The translations under genes were made by a program, and so were the position numbers. The notes below the pieces were generated by a model. It made no database searches. It saw only the letters and a program-made list of their open reading frames with translations, and was not told the origin of the DNA. Shown piece after piece: positions 32,372 to 43,200 of a stretch of DNA of 64,000 nt. The DNA comes from Cherax quadricarinatus (lineage: Eukaryota > Arthropoda > Malacostraca > Decapoda > Parastacidae). The stretch lies in contig NW_027195241.1 in the NCBI RefSeq assembly GCF_038502225.1, forward strand, positions 157,501-221,500, read 5' to 3'. Position 1 is the first letter of the stretch; each line of letters starts with the position of its first letter.

Positions 32372-34582
32372 AATGTTATCAAAATAAACTGAAACATTTG
32401 GCATATTACCCAAGACCTTTCTCATCAGTCTCACGTAGGTAGCACAGGCAGTTACCAAACCAAAGGGCATAGTTCTATATTGCATCAGTCCTTGGTGTGT
32501 AGGAAAAGCGGTGTACTGCTTAGAAGAAGGATCTAACATTACTTGATGATATGCCTGCGCAATATCAATCTCTGAAAAGAAGGAAGAGTCAAAAAATTTG
32601 TGTAGATTGCTATCTATTAAGGGCATAGGCTCAACATCCCACCGAGTTATAGCATTAAGGCCTCTGAAGTCAATAGCAAGTCTATATGAATTATCCTCCT
32701 TCTTAACCATGACTACTGGTGAGCAATATGCAGATACTGAAGGTTCAATGATCTTTAGTTTTAATAATTTGTCTTCCTCTCGGTCAAATGCATCCCTAAG
32801 GTGAACTGGAACTGGGTATAATTTCCGTTTGATAGGATTGTCAGTCACTAAGTCAATCTTATGGACTACCGTGGAGGTAACACCTGGAATATCAGTAAAG
32901 ACGTCTGAAAAGTTACTCACACATTGAAGTAGTTCATGTCTCTTATGGTCATCCAAAGTTTCATTAATATTAATGTTGGTTGTGCCCGAGTGATCAAGAG
33001 TCACCAAGTCATGTAGTTCTTCATAGTCTAAGTTAGAGGTGTCAATTACGCACACCTTACATTCTTCAGTTGTCGTATCAAGTTCGTGTGGAAAAACTAA
33101 GTCAAAGTTATTAAGACAGTTAACCGAATTTCTTCGGTAATATTTCTTAAGGATGTTGATATGATAAAGCTTAGGTTTCCCCTTGACTTCTACGAGGTAG
33201 TCAACTTTCCCACAAATTTTTAATAATTTATATGGACCTTTCCATGCTACTGATAATTTATTTGACTTGATAGGCAAAAGTACCAGAACTTCATCCCCTA
33301 CTTTAAAACTTCTCTGACTTTTGGAATCAAAATAGGTTTTGTACTGGTCCATTGACAAGCTTAGGTTTTTCGAAACTATGTCAGAGGTCTCCTCAAGTTT
33401 GGATCTAAGGTCAAGGAGAAACTGGTAAGAAGACTGAACCTCAGCCTTTACGTCCTCATTAGTCCATAAGTCATGAAGGATGGACAATGGACCTCTGGCC
33501 TGTCTACCATAGAGAAGTTCAAAAGGAGAAAACCCCAAAGAGTCACTGGGAACTTCCCTCATGGCAAACAAAACACAGGGTAGGTAACGATGCCACTCCT
33601 TAGGTTTAAGGGAGCAAAGTTTCCTTAAAATGGACTTGAGAATCGAATGCTGGCGCTCAATCCTCCCATTACAGCTGGGATGATAGGATGTGGTGAAGAG
33701 AGGCTTCACTCCTAGAAGTTGGTAGGGATGTTGCATTAAGTCAGATGTGAATTGTGTCCCACGGTAAGACAAAATTTCTCTAGGGATGCCCACTCTGGAG
33801 AAGATGGACAAAAGGGCTTCAGCCACCTCTGTAGTAGTTATGGTCTTTAAGGGAACGGCATCAGGGAAACTCGAAGCATAATCAACTAATGTTAATATAT
33901 ATCTATGTCCCTCAGATGAAAGTGAAGATAAAGGACCAACGATGTCAATAGCTACCCTTTCAAAGGGTACCGTAAAGATAGGCCTTTTGACCATAGGTAC
34001 TCGCCTGGTACCCCGGGAGGATGACAGTTGGCAAACTTTACACGATCTACAATAGGTAGTGACATCTGAGGACATTTTTGGCCAAAAATAGGTTTCCCTA
34101 ATTTTATTTAAGGTTTTACGATGCGAGAAATGTCCGGTCACTGGCAGGTCATGAGCCATTTTAAGAACAGTCTCTCTGCATTGACTTGGAACAACTAAGA
34201 TGGAATAGTCTATCTCATCTGAATTTAATTTGAATACTGACTTGTACAAGATAGCTTTTATATATTCAAATTTATATGAAAAGTTTTTCCTTTGGATCAC
34301 TTGATTTTGTTTAGCGACATTATGGCAGTTCTGAAGAGAAGGGCAATTACGTTGTAAATTGACAAAGGAGTCCTTCGATATATCTAAAGGCTTAAAGTCG
34401 GGGAAAATCAAAGGATGGACAGTAGGAGAAGCCTGGGCTTTTGTCTGAGCCCTAGTCAAGACATTTATGGTATCGGAGGTGATACCTTCACTTTCATCTA
34501 ACAAGTGAACCGGTGATCCTACTTCCTTGCTTTCGAGAGTAGCATCACTGGTTTTTAATCCCGCATGAATCTCGCGAGACAT
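32369..34582 (-). pseudogene. LTR element pol: integrase followed by reverse transcriptase (737 codons)
   Basis: The integrase zinc module has His144, His151, Cys181 and Cys184 ('AHDLPVTGHFSH', 'CRSCKVCQ'). The catalytic core has Asp213 ('AIDIVGPL') and Glu309 ('NGRIERQHS') with DD35E spacing, but position 273 is Tyr ('LSYRGTQF'), where Asp is expected. A GPY/F-like module follows near 447-467 ('WKGPYKLLKICG'). After a linker the RT begins near 586, with 'LAIDFRGLNAIT' (635-646), 'EIDIAQAYHQ' (671-680) and 'YFDN' (733-736), where Asp-Asp is expected. A stop then ends the frame. Integrase and RT lie in one uninterrupted frame, so the order is not an assembly of pieces. The initiating Met shown is arbitrary; pol probably follows gag-protease by a frame change. 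Confidence 0.93.
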
Positions 34583-34617
34583 TGTCTCATCTGAACTTTC
34601 GAAGGGCTTCTCTGACT

Positions 34618-35427
34618 CTACAGGAGGAGGATCTGAAACACCTTTGGTGATGAAAGGTCAACCTCAGAAGGAAGAATGGCACCTTTTACATTACCTATTA
34701 GTACTGAGCAAGAAGTGATGGGAGCTAGTACGGCTTCAGACCAACCTGTGAACCATTTAGACCTAATGTAACAACGGATGGTAGGAAAAGTGTCCGAACT
34801 GCCCAAGTAGTCTGAAAGTATAGCAGAGGAATGAGTTTCTTTAAGGTTAGGGAACAGCTTATCAGAAATGACTATACATGTGCATCCAGTGTCTCGTAGA
34901 ATGGTAGATACATTAAGTCCATTAACTGTTCCTGAACAGAAGGGTGCTTGGTCATTACAGTCTTTAAAACATCTTCCAACTTTTTGGACCTTCTTAGGAC
35001 AATCTGGACGTTTATGTCCCTTAACACCACACAAATGACAAACAGGAATAAAAGAAGTCATTTTACTTTCCACTAGAGGCTTTGATTTCTTAAGGTCTGA
35101 TGAACCCTTGCCCTTAGGGTTCGATCCCTTTAGGTCTTTATAGGAATTGTGAGCCTCAGGATACAGGTCAGCAGCCTCAGCAACTTCCTCAGCTTTAATC
35201 AGGTTACGTTCTCTGATGTATGTTCGTATCTGATGGGGAAGAGCTGTTAGGAACTGGTCAGCAACCATGAAGTCTCTAAGAGATTCATAACTGCGATCAA
35301 TTCCTGAACTCTCTATCCAAAAGTCGAACAAACGAAAGAGTGTTACCTGTAGCTGCTGAAAGTTCTGGCCAGGCTGTAAGGAGGCATACCTGAAATCTTT
35401 CCTGTAAGAATTAGTGGTTTTTTGCAT
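34618..35427 (-). pseudogene. LTR element gag C-terminus (SCAN-like capsid, zinc knuckle) and protease
   Basis: Residues ~11-95 form a helical capsid C-terminal segment with 'DQFLTALPHQIRTYIRE' and 'KAEEVAEAADLY', closely resembling the SCAN domain. A basic linker is followed by the zinc knuckle C130-x2-C133-x4-H138-x4-C143. An aspartic protease follows with its active-site 'RDTGC' at 178-182. The frame ends 'FQILLL' at 34618, overlapping pol in another frame by a few codons ('DPPPVESEKPFESSDE' leads into pol). This is either a programmed shift or a mutation. Confidence 0.88.
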
Positions 35428-35965
35428 AGATATTCAAAGCGGTACCAGAAAATAACATTCCTAACCTGGTAGCCCAGGTGTCAGCAGGCCATTCACAGAG
35501 GGTAGCGGTATTTTCAAAGCTGATAATGTATGAAGTTATGTCTTTCCCCTCTGTGAAGGGAGGTAAATTAGGTGTTTGAATATGTGCACTAGCTGCACGT
35601 TGTTCCATTACTCCTTCATCTAATTGCTGTTGTGAGAAAGTTAACTTTTTATTCTCTAATTCAAGGCGAGCTTGTTCGAGCTCGCGATCCTTTTCTCTCT
35701 CTCTCAACTCATGTTCTCTAGCTCTTTCCTCAACTTCTCCATCCTTTGCTTTTTCCTCAAGTTCCCTTAATTTAACTTGTTCTTCACGTACTTTAGCTCT
35801 CTCCTCACGATCAAGTCTATCACGCTCCTTTTTGTCTTCTCTTTCTCTTTCTATTCCCTCTCTTTCAAGACTTTCCTGGATCTTAACACTAATGAAAGAT
35901 TCTAAATTTTTCCCTGTTATTCCTAACTTACTTCCAGCATTCATCCAAAACTGGTATTCCTCCAT
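35411..35965 (-). pseudogene. LTR element gag N-terminus (coiled coil and capsid N-terminal domain)
   Basis: Translation starts at 'MEEYQFWMNAGSKLG'. Residues ~30-115 are almost entirely Glu/Arg/Lys/Leu, a long charged coiled coil. The capsid N-terminal motif follows ('LPPFTEGKDITSYIISFE', 'CEWPADTWATRLG', 'SGTALNIYAK'). The frame is lost at an A-run near 35422, and the capsid continues in the neighbouring frame (34618-35427). That is best read as an indel in the homopolymer. Confidence 0.85.
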
Positions 35966-36516
35966 ATTTGCAAGAATAACTTAAACTACCAGGGGAAAAT
36001 GAAAAGGGTATTAAAGAAAATGGAGGGTTCAATTCCTGCTCCGCTCAAACTGTAAATAAACCAGAGGGCTCGATCCCTGCTTCAATTAAACAATATGTAT
36101 TAATTAAAACGAAGGGTTCTATGCCGGCTCCGAGCAAACAGTAAGTAGAATGGGGTCACTTGACCATCCAATCTTCTCATCAACAAATCAAGAGTGTCCT
36201 ACGAGAGTTCCCTTGATATAATAAAGAGCTCAATGAAACAAATTGTCACTGGAAAATCTCGGGTCCCTAGAGTCTAATCCTCCAAAGTGTTTCAAGCTCA
36301 CACTAAATTAGGTAGCAGAATTAAATATTATATCCTGCCTGACTTGACTTACAATAAATTGAGACTATAACAATCACAAAATCTTTTAAATACCTGTACT
36401 GTAGTCCTACCATAGAGAATGATTACTCATGGCTGGTGGTAACCGTCTGTGGTATGCGGCGTTGAAGTTCCAATGGTAGATTCGAGATGGAATTGAATCT
36501 TGATTCAGTAGAGTTG
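35966..36516 (-). other. LTR element untranslated leader
   Basis: About 550 bp lie between the primer binding site and the gag start. It has no open frame of note. Three short imperfect repeats, 'gggttcaattcctgctccg', 'gggctcgatccctgcttc' and 'gggttctatgccggctccg', occur at ~36027-36140. Confidence 0.7.
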
Positions 36517-36534
36517 ATCCTGGCAAGGTCGCCA
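36517..36534 (-). other. Primer binding site
   Basis: Two bases (AG) after the 5' LTR, the element strand reads TGGCGACCTTGCCAGGAT. A TGG start and the two-base spacing are typical of a tRNA-primed site; the TGGCGACC start resembles sites of mdg1/412-type elements that use an arginine tRNA. The tRNA assignment is from memory. Confidence 0.75.
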
Positions 36535-36536
36535 CT

Positions 36537-37607
36537 TGTGAAGGCTTACTCAGCCCTGTAACAACTTCAGTCAGTATTACTCAGGCTGGCTCCTCCTCAG
36601 GAAAATTAATGAATAGAAAAAGAACAAAAACTGACAAATATAAACACTTTATCATTTAGGAAATATGAAATATAAAACACTTATATACGAAATACTGATC
36701 CTACATCAAAGAAAATGAAAAATTAAAAATACAAATGATATCCGAATTCAACGCTAAAAACTTGGGTGTCTGGTGTTGGTGACACTGCGTATTGTTGCAA
36801 TAGAAGCCGTTGCTGATGATGTGGGGGGGGGAGGTCGCAGTTTGTGACAACCCACTGGCTCGTTCTAGTGGCCGTAAGTAATCTTTCCCGATGACAGGAG
36901 ATCAGGTTTTTGACCGCTGTAATGATGAGGGGTTATGTCCTGATTCTTCATACAAGTGCAGAGGAAGTAAATCCAATATGGGACGTCTCCAGGACGTTAG
37001 TCCATCTCCTTCAGTTTTTCTCGTTGGTTGACAGGTGACCCTCTCTGTCATCCAAGCTGAAAAGATAGACAGGTTACCCACTGCTTAAATAATCACTCTC
37101 CATGATAAGTACAATACCTAAAAGACGTGGTGATTATTACAACAGTCAACTTAGAGCAAGGCTGAGAAGACTAAGTTTATTATTGGTCCAAAGTGAAGCT
37201 TCCAACCAATAAATCCACTAGAATACAAGGCAGGCATGTACTTACAGTAGTGTTGGGAGCTGTGAGTCGAGTGATTTACTGTTTGACCAGAGCCCCACAC
37301 GTCACCTTTCGGGGGGGGGGAAGGGGGAGGGGAAGGGATAGTGGGAGCTAGACTGACCCTACGTTAACAAGCAGCCGGCAAACAAACTATCACTTTAGGG
37401 GTGGGGGAAAAAAGGCGGGAATAGCGGGAGCTTGACTTACCCTACCTTAACAAGTAGCCGGCAAACAAACTATCACTTTAGGGGTGGGGGAAAAAAGGCG
37501 GGAATAGCGGTAGCTTGACTTACCCTACCTTAACAAGTAGCCGGCAATGAAACTATTGTTACTATATATTCCCTCACTACTCCTATCTATTGAACTTTTC
37601 CCTCACA
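36537..37607 (-). repeat. 5' LTR (1071 bp)
   Basis: Same length and ends as 30413-31483. As the 5' LTR it should contain the element promoter, but no TATA box could be assigned with confidence. The internal G-rich block repeat is again present near 37375-37510. Confidence 0.95.
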
Positions 37608-37612
37608 GCCTG
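37608..37612. repeat. Target site duplication GCCTG (right)
   Basis: Exact match to 30408-30412; LINE B coding sequence continues directly from it. Confidence 0.92.
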
Positions 37613-39454
37613 ATCTTCCAGCTTCTGCACTAATCTCTTGTGGGGAACTGTGTCAAAGGCCTTTTTGCAGTCTAGAAAAACGCAGTCAACCCACCCCTCT
37701 CTCTCGTGTCTTCTGTTACCTTGTCATAAAACTCCAGGAGGTTCGTGACACAGGATTTTCCTTCCATGAACCCATGCTGGTTTTCATTTATAATCTTTAT
37801 CCGTTCCAGGTGTTCCACCACTCTCCTGATAATCTTCTCCATGACTTTGCACACAATACATGTCAGAGACACAGGTCTGTAGTTTAGCGCCTCATTTCTG
37901 TTTCCTTTCTTAAATATGGGGACTACATTTGCTGTCTTCCATTTCTCAGGTAGTTGCCCAGTTTCAAGGAATGTGTTGAAGATTGTGGTTAGAGGCACAC
38001 ACAGCATCTCTGCTCCTTCTCTAAGGACTCATGGGGAGATGTTGTCAGGTCCCATCGCCTTTGAGGTATCAAGGTCACTTAGCAGCTTCTGCACCTCCTC
38101 GGTTGTTCGTATGTCACCCAACACTTGTTGATATATTCCCTCTTGATGTTCCCTTCTGTGCTGTCTTCCCACATCCCTTCCTGTCTCTACTGTAAAAACT
38201 TCCTTTTAAATGTCCTGTTTAGCTCCTCACATACCTCCTGATCATTTCTTGTGAGTTCTCCACCTTCTGTCCTCAATCTGATCTCCTGGTCTTTGACTGT
38301 TGTCTTCCTCCTGATGTGGTTATACAACAGTTTCGGGTCAGTCTTGATTTTCGATGCTATATCATTTTCATACTGTCGCTGGGCCTCCCTCCTTACCTGT
38401 GCATACTCGTTCCTGGCTCTGTGACTGATCTCCCTATTTTCATGTGTTCTCTGCCTTCTGTACTTTTTCCATTCTCTATTGCACTTCGTTTTTGCCTCCT
38501 TACAACGTCGGGTAAACCAGGGGCTCGTTCTGGTCTTCCCATTGTTTCTGTTGCCCTTGGGAATAAACCTTTCCACTGCCTCCTTGCATTTTGTTGCTAC
38601 ATATTCCATCATTTCCTTTACTGGCTTTCCTGCCAGCTCTCTGTCCCACAGAACCTTCTTCAGGAAGTTCCTCAAGCCTATATAGTCCCCTCTTTCATAG
38701 TCAGGCTTTTCCCATTCAACTCTTGTTACTCTCTCCACTTGCAACTCTACTATGTATTCAAAGCACAGAACCTCATGGTCGCTAGCTCCTAGGGGACTCT
38801 CATACGTGATGTCCTCAATGTCTTAACTGCCCAGGGTGAACACAAGGCCCAATCTTGCTGGTTCATCCTCCCCTCTCACTCTGGTAGTGTCCTTAACATG
38901 TTGGTGCATGAGGTTTTCAGCACCATGTCCAACATCTTGGCTCTCCATGTTTCGGGACCCCCATGTGGCTCCAGGTTTTCCCAGTCAATCTCCCTGTGGT
39001 TGAAATCCCCCATAACCAGCAACTTTGCTCTGCTGGAGTGAGCTCTTCTTGCCAACTCAGCAAGTGTGTCCACCATTGCTCTGTTGCTCTCTTCATATTC
39101 CTCTCTTGGCCTTCTGCAGTTCTGTGGTGGATTATACATCACTGCAATGACCACCTTGTGCTCCCCAGACTGAAGTGTACCTACTATGTAGTCTCTTTCT
39201 CCCGTCTCGTCTATGCCTCCCATTTTCTCGAATATCCATCTGTTTTTTACGAGCAGAGCAACCCCACCTCCCCCTCTGCCCCTTCTATCTTTCCTCATGA
39301 TCTGGTATCCTGGTGGGAAGATTGCATCTGTTATTGTCTCCGTGAGTTTTGTTTTTGTAGCTTCTATGATGTCTGGGGACTTCTCATTGATTATTTCTTG
39401 CCATTCCTCATGTTTATTCGTTAATCCATCCGCATTTGTATACCAAACCTTCAA
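37608..39454 (-). pseudogene. LINE B copy, right part: RT fingers, linker and endonuclease
   Basis: Continuing upstream in the LINE B split by the LTR element, the minus strand reads 'GFMEGKSCVTNLLEFYD' and 'NYRPVSLTCIVCKVMEKI' (37672-38007). Next is the linker 'SPWFTRRCKEAKTKC' (38187-38744), then an almost intact endonuclease (38876-39454) with 'VWYTNADGLTNK', 'IMRKDRRGRGGGGVALLV' and 'MGDFNHREIDWEN'. Frameshifts lie near 37720, 38205, 38830 and 38925. ORF1 is absent; the copy is 5'-truncated at the ORF2 start and abuts LINE D. Confidence 0.87.
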
Positions 39455-39459
39455 CTTCT

Positions 39460-39990
39460 GTAACAGAAATCTTCCCTATGAGGATAGACTGAGGGTTCTG
39501 AATCTGCACTCTCTAGAAAGGCGCAGAACCAGGGGGGATATGATTGAAGTGTATAAATGGAAGACAGGAATAAAAAAAAGGGGATGTAAATAACGTGCTG
39601 AAAATATCTAGCCTAGACAGGGCTCGTACCAATGATTTTAAGTTGGATAAATTCAGATTAAGGAAGGATATAGGAAAGCACTGGTAATAGAGTTGTGGAT
39701 GAGTGGAACAAACTCTCAAGTACAGTTATAGAGGCTAAAACGTTGTGTAGTTTTAAAAATAGGTTAGATAAATACATGAGTGGGTGTGAGTGGGAGTGAG
39801 TTAGACTTGATTAGCTTGTACTACTAGGTCAGTTGCCGTGTTCCTTGGGTGAATGTGACCTGACCTGACCTGACTAGGTTGGGGCATTGGCTTAAGCCGG
39901 TAGGAGACTTGGACCTGCCTCGCATGGGTCAGTAGGCCTGCTGCAATGTTCCTTCTTTCTTATGTTCTTATGCTCTTATGAGTGAAAAAT
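39460..39990 (+). pseudogene. LINE D 3'-end fragment (CR1-like)
   Basis: The plus strand reads 'RNLPYEDRLRVLNLHSLERR' and 'RGDMIEVYKWKTGIKK', then 'IELWMSGTNS' and 'YMSGCEWE' in shifted frames, followed by a 3' UTR. It ends in 'TTCTTATG' repeats (near 39950-39980), an eight-base terminal motif like that of CR1 elements. It lies on the opposite strand to the adjoining LINE B copy and retains only the C-terminal ~110 codons. Confidence 0.8.
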
Positions 39991-40262
39991 ATGGGATCAG
40001 TGTTTAATGAGTGAAAATAAGTTTTTTTTTTTATACGTACTATCCATTTGCTGCAAGACTCTAGTTTGAGTAGCAACATATTAACTATTATCTTATGGGT
40101 GTTCACCCGAGCCAACCAGAGCACTGTTATTCACGTAAACTTGAGGTTTACTCATAACAGACCAGTGAAGTTGGAAGTAATCAGATTTGATTATTAGGAT
40201 CAAGAGCTCTTCCCCAGCATGAAGGGAATACTCATGATTGATCTCGAAGCATATAAATTTTA
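39991..40262. other. Unassigned A/T-rich spacer before the 33-bp satellite
   Basis: There is no coding motif or tandem structure. It contains a run of T at 40023-40032. Confidence 0.5.
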
Positions 40263-43200
40263 ATTCTGAGAAGATTGCAGTGAGGTAGTGAGGTAGTCTG
40301 CTGGGTACAGTTTCCAGGCGTGAGGTAGTCTGCTGAGTACACTTCCCAGGCAGTGAGGTAGACCGTTGGGTACAGTTACCAGACAATGAGGTAGTCTTCT
40401 GGATACAGATCCCGGGCAGTGAGGTAGTCTGCTCGGTACAGTTACGAGGTAGTAAGGTAGTCTGCTGAGTATAGTTACCAGGCAGTGAGGTAGTCTCCTG
40501 GGTACAGTTACCAAATAGTGAGGAAGATTGCTGGGTACCGTTACCAGGTAGTGAGGTAGTTTGCTGAGTACAGGTACCAGGAAGGTAAGAAGTCTGCTAG
40601 GTACAGTTACCAGCCAATAAGGCAGTCAGCTGGATACAGTTCCCAGCCAATGAGGTAGACTGCTGGGTACAGTTACTACGCAGTAAGGTAGTCTGCTGGA
40701 TACAGTTTCCAGGTTTGTTTTTGTCTGCCTCCTCTTCCAGCGCTATCTGTAGGCCTGACATTTACACGTTCCAGGCAATGAGGTAGTTTCCTGGATACAT
40801 TTCTCAGGCAGTGAGGTAATTTGCTGAGAACAGTTTCCAGGCGTGGGGTAGTCTGCTAGGTACAGTTAATAAGCAATGAGGTAGTCTGCTGAGTACACTT
40901 CCCAGGCAGTGAGGTAGTCTCCTGGGCATAGTTGCCTGGCAGTGAAGTAGTCTGCTGTGGTACAGTTCCTAGGCAGTGAGGTAGTCTGCTGAGTATAGTT
41001 CCCAGTTAGTGAAGTAGACTCCTGGACACAGTTACTAGGCAGTGAGGCAGACTTCTGCATACAGTTACCTGGCAGTGAAGTAGTCAGCTGGGTATAGTTA
41101 CTAGGTAGGGAGTTAGTCTGCTGGGTTCAGTTCCCAGGCAGTGAGGTAGTTTTAAGTGTACAGTTACCAGGCAGTGAAGTAGTCTGCTGGGTACAGTTAC
41201 TAGGTAGTGAGGTAGTCTGCTGGGCACAGTTACCAGACAGTGAGACAGTCTGCTAGGTACAGTTCTCACTCAGAGGTAGTTCGCTGGGTACAGTTCCCAG
41301 GCAGTGAGGTAATCTCCTGGGTTCAGTTCGTAGACAGTAAGGTAGTCTGCTGGGTACAGTTAGTAAGTAGTAAGGAAGTCTACTGGGTGCAGTTACCAGG
41401 CAGTGAGGTAGTCTGCTGAGTACAGTTACCAGGCAGTGAGGTAGTCTCCTGGGCACAGTTCCCTGGCAGTGAGGTAGTCGGCTGGGTACAGTTCCCAGGC
41501 AGTGAGGTAGACTGCTGGGTATAGTTCCCTGTTAGTGAGGTAGACTGCTGGGCACAGTTACTAGGCAGTGAGGGAGTCTTCATCGTACAGTTACCTGGCA
41601 GTGAGGTAGTCTGCTGGGTACATTTCCCAGGCTGTGAGGTAGTCTGCTGAGTGCAGTTCCCAGGCAGTGAGGTACTATGCTGGATACAGTTCTCAGGCAG
41701 TGAGGTAGTCTGTTGGCTACAGTTACTAGGTCGTGAGGTAGTCTGCTGGGTACAGTTCCCAGGCAATGAGGAATTCTGTTAGTTACAGTTCCCACTCAGA
41801 GGTAGTCTGTTGGGTACAGCTCCGGACAGTGAGACAATCTGCTGGGTCGAGTTTCCAGGCTTGTTTTATTGTGCCTCACCTTCCACCGCTATCTGTAGGC
41901 CTGACATATGCACGTTCTAGGCAATGAGGTAGTCTGCTGGATACAGTTCCCAGGCAGTGAGGTAGTCTACTGAGTACAGTTATCAGGCAGTGAGGTAGTC
42001 TGTTTAGGACAGTTCCCAGGAAGTGAGGTAGTCTCCTGGGCACAGTTCCCTGGCAGTGAGGTAATCTGCTGGGTACAGTTCCTAGGCAGTGAGGTAGTCT
42101 GCTGTGTACAGTTCCCAGGCAATGAAGAAGTCTGCTGGGTATAGTTCCCAGGTAGTGATGTAGTCTGCTGGGCACAGTTACTAGGCAGTGAGGTAGTTTT
42201 CAGCGTACAGTTACCAGGCAGTGAGGTAGTCTGCTGGATACAGTTACTAGGTAGTGAAGTAGTATGCTGGGTACAGTTACTAGGTAGTGAAGTATTCTGC
42301 TAGGTTCAGTTCCCGGGCAGTGAGGTAGTATGCTGGGTACAGTACCCAGGCAGTGAGGTGGACTGCTGGGTATAGTTCCCCGTTAGTGAGGTAGACTGCT
42401 GGTTACAGTTACTAGGCAGTGAGGTAGTCTCCTGGGCACAGTTCCCTGGCAGTGAGGTAGTCTGCTGGGTACAGTTCCCAGGCAGTGAGGTAGACTGCTG
42501 GGTATAGTTCCCCGTTAGTGAGGTAGACTGCTGGTTACAGTTTCTAGGCAGTGAGGCAGTCTGCATCTTACAGTTACCTGGCAGCGAGGTAGTCTGCATC
42601 GTACAGTTACCTGGCAGCGAGGTAGTCTGCTGGATACATTTCCTAGGCTGTGAGGTAGTCTGCTGAGTGCAGTTCCCAGGCAGTGAGGTACTCTGCTGGA
42701 TACAGTTCTCAGGCAGTGAGGTAGTCTGATGGCTACAGTTACTAGGTAGTGAAGTAATCTGCTGGGTTCAGTTCCCGGGCAATGAGGTAGCCTGCTGGGT
42801 ACAGTTACCAGGCAGTGAGGTAGTATGCTGGGTGCAGTTACTAGGTAGTGAGGTAGTCCGCTGGGTACAGTTCCCAGGCAGAAGTAGTCTGCTGGGTACA
42901 GTTCCCAGGCAGAAGTAGTCTGCTGGGTACAGTTTCCAGGCTTCTTTTTGTCTGACACGCCTTCCACCGCTATCTGTAGCCCTGACATATGCACGTTCCA
43001 GTTAATGAGGTAGTCTGTTGGATACAGTTCCCAGGCAGTGAGGTAGTCTGCTGAGAACAGTTTCCAAGCAGTGAAGTAGTCTGCTGAGTACAGTCACCAG
43101 GCACTGAGGTAGTCTGCTGTGTACAGTTCACAGGGGTGAGGTAACATGATGGGTACAGTTACCATTGAATGAGGTAGTCTGCTGAGTACACTTTCCAGGC

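Larger units (their letters stand above)
30413..37607 (-). mobile_element. Complete Gmr1-like Ty3/gypsy LTR retrotransposon (7.2 kb, inactive)
   Basis: Two 1071-bp LTRs bound an internal region with gag, protease, integrase, RT and RNase H in that order on the minus strand, plus a primer binding site and polypurine tract. Integrase upstream of RT is the arrangement of Ty1/copia, but the domains are Ty3/gypsy type: GPY/F-like module, DD35E integrase and gypsy RNase H. This combination defines the Gmr1-like branch. Active-site substitutions, one stop codon and frameshifts make it inactive. The LTRs differ by ~25 positions by eye (2-3%), indicating a moderately old insertion. Confidence 0.93.

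Noticed and set aside
30413..37607. Integrase-before-RT order as an assembly artefact or two nested elements
   Set aside because: Integrase and RT share one uninterrupted frame. PBS, PPT, equal-length LTRs and a perfect target duplication bound a single element.
30413..37607. Endogenous retrovirus or other integrated virus
   Set aside because: No envelope-like reading frame lies between RNase H and the 3' LTR; only ~90 bp separate the RNase H stop from the polypurine tract.
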